Shown: positions 1 through 12,382, counted from the stretch's first letter. The stretch is 64,000 nt of DNA from Nelumbo lutea (GCA_022828595.1 JAKGHH010000007.1:33852356-33916355), one strand, 5' to 3'. Numbers and translations are program-made. The notes: generated by a model from the sequence alone, not told the origin.

Positions 1-743
1 AATGATGATTTTAAAATAAAAAAAAAAAACAAATTTATACAGATATGCCATGAATTAGACGAAAATATATTTTTTTTCTTTTTTTAAATCAGACATTCAA
101 AAAACATGTTTTGAGTTTTCAGTTTTGAAAACATAAAATATATAATCAAGAGTATATTATTTTGTTTCCTTATTTTAAGATCCAATTTATTTTTAAAGAA
201 TTTGGATTTCCTCCTCACACCACCTAAAAGATCACTGCACTACTGCAAATGCTGTTAGGTGGGTGTGAGGAGGATATCCGAATTACGAACCAACTGGTTT
301 TATTTTATTTTTGGAACACACAAGGAGAAAAATCAATTCATTTCATAACCATAGAAATAAGGGTAATAAAGTTGAGGTCAACAGTCATGACATGGAATAT
401 TTGTTGGGACTTGACTCATTTGACTCATTGCCTTTTCTATTACTTCATCATTGTCCTGATGCAAATTTGAGGAATAAAAGATTCCAATGCAACAAACTTG
501 CAATTCCCTAAACGTGCTTACGGAAAGGATGACAATATAAAAATAGTGAAAGAATAAGATAAGAAAGAACAATTGCAGAATAATTTGGTAAAGATGGTTG
601 CATCTGGAAGCAAAAGATAGAAATGGGTCACCTAAATACCAAACGGTCTTTTTATCCCTTAAACAATACCTTTTATTTGTTTGAGAAGGCTGGCACAAAA
701 TTGGTTTCAGCTTTCATGGAATTCAAGGCACAAAAAGCATTTA
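1..743. other. Gene-free AT-rich flank
   Basis: No coding region, RNA gene or clear repeat is recognised. Short ORFs at 249-698 overlap on both strands and have no family resemblance. Confidence 0.6.
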
Positions 744-1416
744 GGCCATGTTTGGGAGTGCTTATGTTAAAAGTAAGTGTTCAAAAGTGAGTGCTTATTT
801 GTATTTGGCATCCAACTTCTTCAAGTGTTTATTTTAAAAAGTAAGCAATCCATATTGGACATTTGGTGGTCTTTTTCTCCGATAAGCACTTGTGATTCTT
901 TTGTCCTTCATTTTCTTTCAAATTTTTAAAATATCCAATCCAAAGTGAATGAATAAAAGTACTTTGATAGAAGTGTTTTCGTAAAAGTGATTTTGTACAA
1001 GTACTTTAATAATGTGGTTTTATAAAAATAGTTTCGCAAAAGTACTTTTTATTTGTACTTTCATAAAAAATATTTTTAGTGCTTTTACAAAAGTACTTTC
1101 GTAAAAGTGTTTTTGTGTAAAAATACTTTTATAAAAATACTTTCATAAATATGCTTTCCTAAAAGTAACAAAATTATTGCTAAAAGTAACAATACTGAAA
1201 GGGTATAATTGGTATTTTAAATAATTTATCAGGAACAATTCTGGGAGAAAAAATTTGAATAAGTACTTATTGTATGAGTACTTCAACAAATACTAGAAAT
1301 TTGGTCTTAAAAAATAAGCACTTATTTCAGACTTATTTCCCAAATACTAATAAGTACTTAATAGTGTGGTCCCAACCTAAATAAGTATTTATTTTTAAAC
1401 ACTCCCAAACATGGCC
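744..1416. mobile_element. Tourist-like MITE, 673 bp
   Basis: The two ends are a 17-bp perfect inverted repeat (GGCCATGTTTGGGAGTG at 744-760 and its complement at 1400-1416). The left flank is TTA and the right flank TTT, an imperfect 3-bp target duplication of the Tourist/PIF-Harbinger type. The interior has no coding capacity and repeats short units such as AAAAGTACTTT and TTTTATAAAAATAC. Two shorter relatives with similar ends lie at 6,377 and 8,402. Confidence 0.72.
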
Positions 1417-1912
1417 TTTGGTTGGTGAAAACACAGAAAGTTGGTCCCATCTTCAAAATGGCAACGGACCAAACCATGTTGGCATTAAAAGATTATGTTT
1501 TAAATACAGATTCTAAGAATGGACAACCCAGAGCCAGAGGGCCCCAAATTGTAAAGAATTTGGAATCTCTCTCAAGCCCAGCCCAGCCCAGGTAGTTGGG
1601 TACAAAAAAGGGGGTGCTCTACAACTAGAACAGAATGCTTTTGTTTTTAGGGGAATCTTCAATGAAATCCATCTTACAAATGTTTATTTACCCGTATGAT
1701 CACACTAAGTTATAACTTCTAAAACCCTCCTTTATGATATGATATGGTATTTGCCTTGTATTGGCATTAATTCTCCCTATTGTCACTGACTCCAAATGTA
1801 CAACATAATAAAGATTTGTTAGGTGGAGATAAATCAAGATTCCCCTTTTTAGAATTGTCACATAAACATAAGGCAATGTTCCTTTTTGTGTTTTATTTAT
1901 TTATTTTTTTAA

Positions 1913-2033
1913 AAACCGGTTTAGAGGGGTTGGTTTAAGTCTCGACTATGTTCTGAACTATGGCCTGATCCGATACACTCCTTGTAAGGGCGTATTGGCC
2001 AATACGCAATGATATTTTGAACCTTGACATATA
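1913..2033. repeat. Partial copy of the 6,842 hAT-type MITE
   Basis: The segment matches the interior and right end of the complete element at 6,842-7,045. Shared blocks include CCGGTTTA..GAGG, the GAACTATGGCC/CTGAATCACTCGCC region, TGTAAGGGCGTAT and the right terminus TTTTGAACCTTG. The left terminus was not found, so this copy is truncated or too diverged. Confidence 0.5.
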
Positions 2034-3120
2034 TGTAGAGTGTAAAAAAATTAAACTGCGCTTCGGATTTGTGTTTTTGTTTTTAAAAGTAAAAGCAAAT
2101 TGGCTTTGTTTCAAAAAAAAAACAGTTCATGTTTTTGAAAATAAGGTTGCATTGGAAACGATGCAAATAAGTGTGAATACAAATATATGGTGTAAAACAG
2201 TCCATATAAATTGCAAAGTTGGGTTAGTTTTGCAATGACAAATTTACCTTCTTACCAAATAAACTTTTAGCTGTAATGAATGCAAACATGAATTCCAATA
2301 AAGTATACGCTTTTTTTTTTTTTTATCAAAAACCCATTTGAATGCAAATTTACTTCTTTTTTATTGATGTACTTTTACATCTTATTATCAATGTAAATAT
2401 GCATTATTCTGTCATTTGTCAATGCAAAAATTTTGCCAAACAGAGGCAAAAGTGAACCCGAGTGTAAATTTACCCTGAACCAGGATTTACACTCTATTTG
2501 TATTGTTTCCAAACGCAGCCTAACAAAATGATAGTTTTTGGAAAAAAATTCTGGAATACAAATATTATTTGGTTTATGAAATATGATATCTAAGCCAATA
2601 TATGTAAATATGTTCTTTAAGCTAAAAGTTGAAGAATTTGTTTTTTTTTCAGTCTGTTTTTTCTTTGTTTGCATAACCAAATAATTTTGATTTATTTTTG
2701 GTATTCACAATAAGAAAAGCAGTTCACCTTGAGAATTTCCCCTTAAAACATTTGAAAAATAGGAATAATCAATTGAGCATAAAAAGGTTGAAAAATAAGA
2801 AGACAGAAAGGTATCATTGTAATTATAATTTTAACACATTCTTCTTGACCATAAAAAGGAGAAGGGCCCAATAAACAATTTCAATGAAAAAATAAAAATA
2901 AAAATTTGTCTTGTTGCAGGATTTCAATAAATGGAATGACATTAAACTACCATTCAAAAAGTGTTGCAACGAATGGTTTTTGGAATAATTCCAACTGTAC
3001 ACCCGGTCTACTCCTTTTTCAATACAAAACAAAGCATTTGAAGAGTAGATGCAAATGTGGGTACAATAATTCAATTTAACCTTAGATTTTAGGCAAATGC
3101 AAGGTAGGGCCCAAACAGGA

Positions 3121-3138
3121 CTCTCTCTCTCTCTCTCT
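3121..3138. repeat. (CT)9 microsatellite
   Basis: An uninterrupted run of nine CT dinucleotides is visible. Confidence 0.9.
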
Positions 3139-3438
3139 AACCCCAATAATAAAAGATGATCAGTATTTATTAATTAGATGAGTTGTTAATTTGCATAATT
3201 GCTTTATGGGTCACAATTGATGTTTGTGATCCAGTGGTCCTTTCCTTTTTTCTATAATTATTTTCTTCATTATTTGACCTTTTTTCAAATATTTGAGAAT
3301 TATTAAACTATATCATTACATTTATAATAATCTAATAGTGGAAAGACCTGCAGCTATGAAAAAATACTCGGTCAAATTTCAGGGGTCTTTCGACATGAAA
3401 AAAAAAATAAAAAGAAAAGAAAAGAAAAGAAAATCTTA

Positions 3439-3570
3439 GGCTGTTTGGTTTGAAAGAAAAAAAAAAGTAAGAAAAGGAAGGGAAGGATAGGAAAATCCAT
3501 ACAAACGTTGTACAGGTTTTCCTATCGTTCCCTTCTTTTCCCTATCTTTTCTTCCAAACCTAACAGAGCT
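3439..3570. mobile_element. Tourist-like MITE, family T1 copy a
   Basis: Inverted ends GGCTGTTTGGTTTGAAAG and the complement of AGCTCTGTTAGGTTTGGAAG are flanked by TTA on both sides (3,436-3,438 and 3,571-3,573). The body is purine-rich on the left and pyrimidine-rich on the right, so a single strand would fold into a long hairpin. Two further copies lie at 10,429 and 10,931. Confidence 0.75.
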
Positions 3571-3686
3571 TTAGGGGTCTTGGGCTATACTGCCTATTAA
3601 ACAGTCTGTCCATGTGATTTGAAGAATAACTCAAAATAATGTTTTAAAAATTGGCCTGAAAATCAGTGGTTAGAACGGCTTTAGAG

Positions 3687-4158
3687 TAGGGGTGCAAGTC
3701 GGGCGGGTTGGGCCGGGTTTATGGTCAACTCAGGCCTGGTCCTAAAATTTAGGCTTAAGGCCTGAGCCTGAGGTCAAGCCTGATTTTTCCAACCCGCCCT
3801 GTAGTTTGATGCACTTGGGCCCAGGCCAGGTTTGGGTTGGTCAGTGAACCCACTTTAAAATTATACATATATAAATGCATTTATGTAAATATATATACAT
3901 ATATTTATGTATGTATGTAAATATGTATGCAAAATATTTATACAAATGTTATATACAAATATGTATGTATATATGTAAATATATATGCAGTAGTTCGAAC
4001 TACCTTAGGGCTAGGCCCAAATCCGACCCAAAAATAGAAAAGCCTGGCTTCTTGTGCCCAAGCCCAACCTAAGGATCGAAAATCCAAGCCCAACCCATAT
4101 AAAACTCCAGATTAGATCAGTTCAAGCTCGGACTGGGCCTGCCCAAGTTACACCCCTA
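3687..4158. mobile_element. hAT-type MITE, family H1 copy a
   Basis: The ends are TAGGGGTGCAAGT and TTACACCCCTA, an inverted repeat. The flanking octamers CTTTAGAG and CTTAAGAG match at 7 of 8 positions, as expected for an aged 8-bp hAT target duplication. The outer parts are rich in GGGC/GCCC words and the centre is a TATATG/TGTATG microsatellite-like core. It has no coding capacity. Confidence 0.8.
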
Positions 4159-4901
4159 CTTAAGAGAGGGCTTTTACATTGATGGAACTGCATTGACTGA
4201 GCGGCTTTAGAGAAGCTACCAAAACAAATTACATTGAACATGGGGTTATTTCAGCTCATCCACAATAAATTTAAGTGCCATTTGGAAAGCACCTCAGTCT
4301 AGTAAGCTTTTAAAAATTCATTAAAAGACGGTTTACTGCACCCCCTAAAAGCTTCATTTAAAGCTTCTTGAAATTCAGCGATTGGTCTTTCTGCGTCGTG
4401 TGTCTTTTGGTCTTCTCTACTTTCTGTACCAAACAGAAGAGACCAAAAATTGGTCTTCCAAGATGCGTTTCCCCTTAGTATAATGTAGTTGTCAACATCT
4501 GAAAATTTCCCTCATATTCCTATTCCTGAAAAATTTGTATCTTTGAATTTTTGAAGTATAAAGAAACATAAATAAATAGATATAGGGTTATTTAAACTCA
4601 CCCACAACTGATTCAGTTTCCTTTGAATCTAATCACCTTTGGGAATATGGGTCCCACTTTGGTACCAGTCCACGCATGGGTCACCTCTATTATATACATA
4701 TCACGTGGCACAAATGTGCAATCTGTCGGAAGAAAGGAGAGACTGAGGATAGAAAGGAAATAAGATAATTTATAAGGTTTTAAGTGAAAAGAAAAAGTTT
4801 AGCCTAAGAAAAGAATTCCCCCAGGTACTAAGTTTTTTTTAGGTATAATATAATAGACTGAGTGGCTTATTCCATCACTTGTGACATAGAAATAAAGAAA
4901 C
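4159..4901. other. Intergenic, nothing recognised
   Basis: No coding sequence or repeat with readable boundaries was identified between the two MITEs. Confidence 0.5.
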
Positions 4902-5117
4902 TAGGGGTGTCAATGGACCAGTTTTTGGATTGGACCCGTTCAAATCAAAATTAATTTGGACGGATTGAACGGACGAACAAGACATTGAATTAATTGGACC
5001 TGCCCATACTTAATGGTCTAAAGTATATATTGGATTTGATTGGACCTGGTTTATTTGTAATGTACTCACATTGGACTAGATCAGATTGGACCAAATCCCA
5101 TTCAATTAACACCCCTA
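4902..5117. mobile_element. Small MITE with TAGGGGTG ends
   Basis: The 216-bp segment begins TAGGGGTGTCAATGG and ends with TTAACACCCCTA, an inverted repeat of the same core as family H1. The interior consists of GGACC/TTGGAC words. The flanking octamers do not match, so the target duplication has decayed or the true boundary differs by a few bases. Confidence 0.6.
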
Positions 5118-6373
5118 GTAGGAAGAAGAGTACATTCCATGAAACCATGAACCGGGTCTGGTTTGGGATAGAGTGGAACAGTCCCGAACCAATTATTAAT
5201 TGGTTCTATTAAATAGACCAAGAACCAAATCAATTATTAATCAGGATAATTGAATCTGGCCATATTAGACTTGACATTTATGTTATCTATGATAATAACA
5301 ACTTGGAAGTTCATTTTTAATAATATAACTTTAATAAAAATGACAATGAATAATAAACAGTTTCTTTGTTGATAAAATAAGTGTTTTTAACCAAAATTAT
5401 CTTATAGGGAAAATCTATGATTCTAGAAAAACATGATACCAGAAGTGCTTTGATCAATCAAAACCCACCAGTAAATTTTGATAAATACAAACTGATTGAT
5501 TAATAGGTTTATGATACTGACTAATTGGTCACAAACTTTTTAGATATCATGTCCTTACGGTATCATAGTTGAACCCTATCTTATAAACTGTCTATAAAAT
5601 TTATTCTTTCAGACATAAAATATAGCAAAATATTACAAGAAAATCATATGAAAATTTTGGTCTTAATTGATTTAGAGCAATAATAATCAGCCCCAACCCA
5701 ATTATTACACACAAATCACATAACCAGAACTGATATACTGGATCCATTGGCAGCTCTTTCAGCCCTATAAAACTAATTTTTTCGAGAGAACGACTATTCA
5801 GCTCATCGTTAGAATTCTTAGTCCCATCATACAGTTGGGGTAGGTGCCCATCGTATTGGTGTTTAGGGTGGAGGTATTTGATGTTTTGAATTATTGTAGG
5901 TCTGTAGTGGGATTTAGTGTTTTTTCTGAAATTTTCTTCTTATTTCTTTTCTTCTCTTTCATCTTTTATTTTCTACTTCCACTGATATAAAATTTGACTA
6001 TCAAACCCTATTAATCAGTTATGTCTGTGATGTCATTTCTCACGCTCAAAAAGTAGTTTCTAATATGATCATTTAAAAAAGAAATTGATTTTATTTTTAC
6101 TACATAACTGAGTGGACTATAATTGTCCACATAAGATAAACAAATGAACCCCATTTTGGGGTCTGAAGTCAGCTCCCACGTCTGCAAACTGTGTAGAAGC
6201 AGAATTATTTTTCTAAGAAGTATTGTCTCGTGGTTAAGTGGAAAGCCTGCATTAACCCAACCTCATCACCTGGTCACGATTAAGTCAATCTTAATCAGAT
6301 TTCAGATTGATATGGACTTGTAACGAGTCTAACCTTTTGATTCTGCAGCATTGTAAATATTGTGTAAACAGCC
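5118..6373. other. Intergenic, nothing recognised
   Basis: No gene, RNA or bounded repeat could be supported in this 1.25-kb stretch. ORFs here are short and AT-rich. Confidence 0.5.
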
Positions 6374-6376
6374 TTA

Positions 6377-6758
6377 TGCTAAGTTGGGAATGCTTATTTT
6401 GGGGTGAAACCATACTAATAAGTATTTATTTGTGTTTGGGAAATAACTTCAAGAATAAGCACTTATTTGAAAAGCTCAAACTTTTGGCTTATTTTTAAGT
6501 AGTTATTCTATAATTGCTTATTTATTTTTAAAATACCTATACCATCCATATTTAAAATTAAATGCTTATTCTTAGGATAATTACTTATTTGAAAAGCTCA
6601 AATTTTTTACTTATTTTTAAGTATTTATTTCCTTTGTGGCCTATCTTGACCCACCATGTTATTTTGAAAATACCTATATTACTCTATTTAAAATTAATGT
6701 TTTTTCATCAAATGCTGGTAAGCACTTATTTTTCAAATAAGCATTTCCAAATTTAGCC
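6377..6758. mobile_element. Tourist-like MITE, 382 bp
   Basis: TTA flanks both sides (6,374-6,376 and 6,759-6,761). The inverted ends are TGCTAAGTTGGGAATGCTTA and the complement of GGCTAAATTTGGAAATGCTT. Internal AAGCACTTATTTGAAAAGCTC-type words occur more than once. The ends relate to the elements at 744 and 8,402. Confidence 0.75.
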
Positions 6759-6841
6759 TTAGTTGAATATAGATGTACATGCATGACATGTTAGATTGGG
6801 CACAGGTTGAGCCAAACTCATGCTAAACCTGACTTGTTGAC

Positions 6842-7045
6842 CAAGGTTCAAATTATCGATGCAGGCATATCGGCCTATATCGGTATTGTTTTTATGTTTT
6901 TTTTTCGAAACTAGTTCAGAGGGACCGGTTTAAGGCCAGTCTACCCTCTGAATCACTCGCCAACCCGAAACACTTTCTGTAGGGGCATATCGGGAAGGCT
7001 CCGATATGATATGTATCGGCCGATGTCACGGAATTTTGATCCTTG
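6842..7045. mobile_element. hAT-type MITE, 204 bp
   Basis: The inverted ends are CAAGGTTCAAATTA and the complement of CAAGGATCAAAATTC. The flanking octamers TTGTTGAC and CTGTTGAC match at 7 of 8 positions, pointing to an 8-bp target duplication. The interior carries ATATCGGCC / CGATATG words. A partial relative is at 1,913-2,033. Confidence 0.72.
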
Positions 7046-7641
7046 CTGTTGACATCCCTAGTTAAAAAAAAAAAAAAAGGAAAAGAAATAGAACAGAAAT
7101 GACAAATCTGAGCATAGAGAACTAAGAGAAACCAGGTGCACTTTTCCAGTTATGGCTACAGAAAAAAGAATTAAGGATGCATTAAGCATGGTCTTCAATT
7201 CACATGGGGAACAACTAGATTCCTAAACATAATTCGCTAGCAAAATCTTTGATTCCTTATCTTCTTTGTCCGTTTGTAGGTTCATAAGGTAAGAAAGTCT
7301 TGTTTTATAGAGAGAAGCAGACACATCAAAACAGAACATGTCTCCTTCAGAAAGAAAACAACTAGAAGCCTCAAGTGGTGAAGCTTGGCATGCATAAGAC
7401 AACTTTCTTTGCACAGGGATAGTACCTCTTATCTACCTCACATCTTTTCCTCTTATTTGTGATTTTTTTTTTCATATTATAAAGAGTGAAAGTTGTGAAT
7501 AAATAAAATCAAAATGAAAACAAACATGAACTATCACAAGAATGTAGGTCCCATGGTCATATTGGGACATGACATGGGAGTCATAGTTTGTGACACTATT
7601 GTTTGAAGTATATTTATTTTTTATTTTATTAATTTGATTTA

Positions 7642-7896
7642 GGGTGTTTGATTCATAGTCAGATTCGGAATTGAAATTCTTCATAATCGGAATCAGAATG
7701 GTCTATTCCCATAGTCTGTTTGGCTCAGACAGGAATTAGAACCATAATAGGAATCAGCTGTAATGGGATTTCATTCCCAAGGAAGAAGAGAGAATAGCCA
7801 TTCCCTCAAATGGGGAAGTGTCACTTCACCAGGAATGAAAATGGGATTCTCAAATGAGGAGACAATGACCCCTATTCTTGCAAACCAAACAGGACC
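7642..7896. mobile_element. Tourist-like MITE, family T2 copy a
   Basis: TTA flanks both sides (7,639-7,641 and 7,897-7,899). The left end is GGGTGTTTGATTC and the right end is the complement of GGTCCTGTTTGGTTTGC. The interior contains GGAATCAGAAT, ATTCCCATAGTC and similar words, shared in inverted order with the copy at 12,076. Confidence 0.7.
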
Positions 7897-8401
7897 TTAA
7901 TTGTTAAACTGAGGAGGGAACTCCATGATAATGAGGTTACAGTTTAGAGTGCCATTTCAATGTATTTATGGTCACCACACCAAAACCCAATTGCTCAGTG
8001 CCTGACATTAGTGGTTTCAGAGGCCTCCCAATGGTCAATATTCATTCTGTAACAAAATTTAGGGCTAGTTTGGGAAGGCTGAGCTGAAAAATTAGTTAAA
8101 TTGGTTCAGCTGCTTTGAATTGCTCCGGATAAACTATTCAAAAAAGCAGAAGTGGCAGCACTTAATATAACTGACGGGAGATGATATGGGCTCTGCATTT
8201 TTCATTATGCAAAGCTTATAGGCTGTTCGTGTGGAACCTACCTCAGAAAGCCAGAAACCACTGCGCTTTGCCCTCCTAAATGGGCAATTAACCATTGTTA
8301 ATAGCTTTTTTCTTTGTCTTTAGTATTAAGGAAGAGTTTATTTGGTTGCAGCATTGGTAGTTAAGAATACTTTGTCTTGCAGCTGGGTTATCAAAGGTTA
8401 A

Positions 8402-8740
8402 GCTCTTGTTTGGGAGTGCTAATTGAATAAATAAGTGCTTATCCTAATAAGCACATATGAGTGTTTGGTGAAAATGTGCTTTCAAATGGGAAAGTATGAA
8501 AAGTACGTGACAACTGACAAGTCAAGACAGGCCAGAAATGCAAAAATGCACTTAAAACTTGAAAGAAAGCCAAAATTTTGGGCTTATTCAAAATGGGCTT
8601 ATTTCTTGAAAATGAGAAAAAGCACTTATTTGGGCTTATTCTAGAAATGCATATAAGTGCTTATTGATGTGGTCCTAGCTTAAATTAAGTGTTTTTTTCT
8701 TCTAATAAATGCTTAAAAATAAGCATTACCCCAGAGGGGC
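8402..8740. mobile_element. Tourist-like MITE, 339 bp
   Basis: TAA flanks both sides (8,399-8,401 and 8,741-8,743). The left end GCTCTTGTTTGGGAGTGCT pairs with the complement of the right end, GCCCCTCTGGGGTAATGCT. The interior has AAGTGCTTAT/ATAAGCAC palindromic words like its relatives at 744 and 6,377. Confidence 0.7.
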
Positions 8741-10425
8741 TAAGACTACATTTGCACCCCCTTCAGTTTTGCATTTGTCTATTTGTAACTATGATTTGCA
8801 TTCTTACCTGATTCTATTATGGCAAATTTTCAGATTCCTCCCCCTCACAAATGTTTATTTGTAGTTGGGAATAGTGACATGTGGGGGAAGTTAACACAAT
8901 TCAAGAGGGTGATATTATATCATAGGTGGGGGTTTCGAAAAATAAAATTAGGAAATGTATAAAAATTTGTGAGGTGGGGTAAAATGAAGATTTCTCTTAA
9001 TACTTTGTATATATTTGGCACCAATGCTGCTTATACAGCACCGTTTTCTGGGTTGGAAGCACCGTTTTCTGAAGCAAAAGTGTCTTTTTTTTGTTTGGAA
9101 ATATTGCTGCCAGGTAGGACATTTCCTGGGGCAACGGTAACACCTTTTGTTTGGTACCAGTGCTCCATATCTATTTTCACCACTGGTACCCATTATAGGA
9201 AGTCCACATCATGTCCTCATTGGCAACAACGAGCTTCAAATTGAGAAAACATCAAATTCGGCATTTCCCCAGACCAGGCCTTTTTGCTTTTCAAAGCGTG
9301 GTTTTAAGCACCATTTTTTTATAGAAAAACAGTTCCAAGCATGTTACCATTTTCTGGAGCACTGATTTTTTCAACATGACACTAATGTTTCACCATTTTT
9401 TGAAGCAATGGCATTGATGTCAAATACCACCTGTCTAGTTTGCACTCACTAGTAATGTAAATTTTCCATCTAAAAAACTGATGCAAAATTTGCACCATCT
9501 TCCTCCTATATCAAAATTTTCTCATAAGAAGTGGGAATTGGAGACTACATCATCTTAACAAATCACTCTCAAACAAATAAAACTCCTCAATCTCCATTTT
9601 CTTGCATATAAAATGAGAGCACACTATTTTATTTTTGATAAATCAACAAGACAAGGTCAAATCTGAAACAAAAGTAGACTAGAATTTTACACTCAAACCT
9701 ATTTGTATTTACACAAGTGCAACCAAATACAAATCTGAGGGATGTTGCTTATAGACATGGTTTAAAGACTAACAAACGAAATTTGATCCCTTAGGATGAC
9801 CTCTTGAACTAATATTCAACTTTCCCTTCATTATGGGGTTTGATCTTATGTTAATGGGCAGGTGGGAGTCAACCCCAGGTCTGTCTTAAGATTCCCAGCT
9901 TCTTCAAAGAGTGATTTAACTTCAGTTTTATGATCATAGAGTTTAATTCCATGCTAAAAAAGGACTCAGAGATAAGAATTTCCATAATATATGAAATTCA
10001 GTGAGGCCTAACCCAGATCCATCTCATCAAGGACTAAAAGGCTACATGGGCCAGGGTATGATATATGGACCAGATTGGTGAAAGTTATAACTTCAAAATC
10101 CCAAGCCCAATCCTGGCCCCAGAAGCTGTCGAATTGAGAATTAAACTGGCCCATTGGACTGAAGTGTAAGCCTATTACACCCATTGGGCCCCCAATTTAT
10201 TAGTTACTCAACTCCAACAGTAGATTGTCAGGAACTTTGTAAACAAATGAGGCCATGCAACTCTTAAAGAATCCTGAGCATGCCAGTCAGGCTTCAAGGG
10301 GGACATCTAAACTACCATATGAGAAAAAAAAAAGGAAAAATGACATGTACACCACCCATTAGAAGGAGGAACTAGGGCTTCAATCCTCCACTTTGGTAGG
10401 TACAAAGATTACTTCACCAAAACCC
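8741..10425. other. Intergenic, no gene
   Basis: The region 9,010-9,420 repeats the word GCACCGTTTTCTG and variants, on which overlapping short ORFs sit in both strands. I see no protein family. The rest is unstructured AT-rich sequence. Confidence 0.45.
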
Positions 10426-10428
10426 TAA

Positions 10429-10540
10429 GGTTATGTTTGGTTTGAGGGAAAAGGTAGGAAAAGGTAAGTAAACCTATACAAGATTTGTAAAGGTTTTCCT
10501 ATATTTCCTTTCCTTTTCCTACTTTTTCCTTCAAACCGCC
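10429..10540. mobile_element. Tourist-like MITE, family T1 copy b
   Basis: TAA flanks both sides (10,426-10,428 and 10,541-10,543). The left end is GGTTATGTTTGGTTTGAGGG and the right end CCTTCAAACCGCC. The hairpin-like body (GGAAAAGGTAGG..CCTACTTTTTCC) matches the copies at 3,439 and 10,931. Confidence 0.75.
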
Positions 10541-10930
10541 TAAATGTCTGTATCATTTCTGGAAAACTCTTTTGATTGTTGAGAAACTTAGATTTTTTTT
10601 TTTTTTTCATTCAATTGAAGAGTGATTACAAGAGATATAAATAGAACATTCAGTAAAGATAAATGTAATCTCAACAATGATCTAATTCTAATCTTATACT
10701 AACCCCATCTCAATCCAAATCCATTTGCAAGGGTTTAATGTAGCCATGGACATCTTAACAATTGGATTCACAAACACTTCCCATCAAACACATGGCGATT
10801 AAAAGGATCAGCATGAATTTACATCTAATTGTTTTATTTATTTATTTTGCAGGACTTTGAGATGTAAACCATCTCGTGCCTTCAAGTTAGAGAGTTTCAA
10901 CGGCATCATGATTGTTGTTGTTTGATCTAA

Positions 10931-11039
10931 GGCTGTGTTTGGTTTGAAGGAAAAAGTAGGGAAATGAAAGGAAAGATAGAAAAACCTTCACAGATCTTGC
11001 ATGGGTATTTCTACCTTTTCCTTCAAACCTAACATAGCT
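10931..11039. mobile_element. Tourist-like MITE, family T1 copy c
   Basis: TAA flanks both sides (10,928-10,930 and 11,040-11,042). GGCTGTGTTTGGTTTGAAGG pairs with the complement of the right end (AGCTATGTTAGGTTTGAAGG) at 17 of 20 positions. It lies only about 390 bp from copy b. Confidence 0.8.
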
Positions 11040-11042
11040 TAA

Positions 11043-12075
11043 GGGAATCCGGATTCAGCCCTCATAGAATTTGTCCTCAGAAAACTTGCAACCCTACATT
11101 GGCAGCATCTCCCCATGAGTGCTCCCAAGTAGGGAGATGATGCAAATGCAGGGCCGCAATTGTTGGGATGACAGTGTGAAGACAAATTTTGTGAAGACTG
11201 AATCCGATCTTGAGCTAATGCCACCACTGACACTTGCTTTATGCTACATGTTATGAATGGAAACAAAATGAAGAAGAAACTATCTCAGAGAATAAGAGTA
11301 TTAAAGCTTCAAAATGTGTTAAAAAGGGTTAGTCCGTAGTCAAGCCTAAACTAGAAGTAAAATAGTGTCATTCTGAGATTGTATGGACTAAATCAAGGTT
11401 CAAAGAATCAAAAAAGTAGAATATCGTAAACTTAATTTTAAGAGATGCATCGGGTTTCACTTTGAATGAGCATGTATAAGGTGGAAAATTATGATAACAT
11501 GAACACACTAGAAAAAACTCAAATAAATCAAACAAAAATATGTAAATAATTTCAAATATGAGTTTTAGATGACTAGAAATAAGATATCCATAAGAAATAC
11601 ATACTTCGAGAGTTTTTACTAAGTAGGAAACCCATTAAAAAAAAGATTTTTAGGAAATTAATATCATTCTTGTTACATTTATAATGTATAAACTTAATAA
11701 TCAATTATTTTCTTAATTTTTTCATACATTTGCTCTAAAAAAATGTCTAAAGGTTAAACTTTAGAGCCTATGCATTTATAACAGCTAGATGAAGCATGGT
11801 GTAGAGGTGGAATTATTATCTTTTGATGTAAAGACTTGGGTTTAAATTACCTATAATTTAAGTTTGAATGAAGACAAATTTTAGTTTGAATGAAGACAAA
11901 TTTTACTAGACAAATGTCTATTGCCCTTCTTTTTCAAAATTTTAAAACATGACAAAGAAAATTCAAAAATTGAACACTAGAGGAAACTAATCAAACCAAG
12001 GCTGCTACCAGAGGACTTTCTGCTACCAAGTGGTCAAAATGGAAAACTCATCTTCTTCTTTTAGTTTAGCAACAA
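11043..12075. other. Intergenic, unassigned
   Basis: A 75-codon minus ORF at 11,039-11,266 has more balanced composition than its surroundings but no recognised family. It may be an eroded exon or transposon piece. A 22-base word (AGTTTGAATGAAGACAAATTTTA-like) is tandemly duplicated near 11,860-11,905. Confidence 0.4.
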
Positions 12076-12382
12076 GGGTCTGTTTGGTTCGCGAGAATAG
12101 AGGTATGAAATCTGAATCAGAATTCGCTATTTCAGTTCCAACTGTTTGGTTGGCCAGAATTGGAATCCCATTCCCATTCCTAGTGGAATGGCATTTTTCC
12201 ATTTGAGAGAATGACCATCCCCCCTCCCCTCCTTCCCTTGAGAATCAAATCTCATTCCTATTGATTCCAATTCCCATTTCAATACCTATCTGAACCAAAC
12301 AGACCTGGGAATAGACCGTTCAGATTCCGATTTTGAAGAATTTTGATTCCATTTCCAATTCCAACTGTAAACCAAATGGACC
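12076..12382. mobile_element. Tourist-like MITE, family T2 copy b
   Basis: The left end GGGTCTGTTTGGTTCGCGAG closely matches the complement of the right end of the copy at 7,642, and the right end TAAACCAAATGGACC is the inverted counterpart. The interior shares GGAATAGACC and ATTCCGATT words. The 3-bp flanks no longer match. Confidence 0.62.

Larger units (their letters stand above)
1417..3438. other. Intergenic, no gene
   Basis: Nothing coding is recognised. The stretch contains a partial MITE (1,913-2,033) and a (CT)9 run at 3,121-3,138. The short ORFs at 2,017-3,146 are AT-rich and show no family features. Confidence 0.5.

Noticed and set aside
3875..4072. 65-codon Tyr/Cys/Ile-rich ORF
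   Set aside because: Translation of the TATATG microsatellite core of an hAT MITE.
11039..11266. 75-codon minus ORF as a gene
   Set aside because: No family resemblance, partly overlaps a MITE end, and no splice or start evidence.
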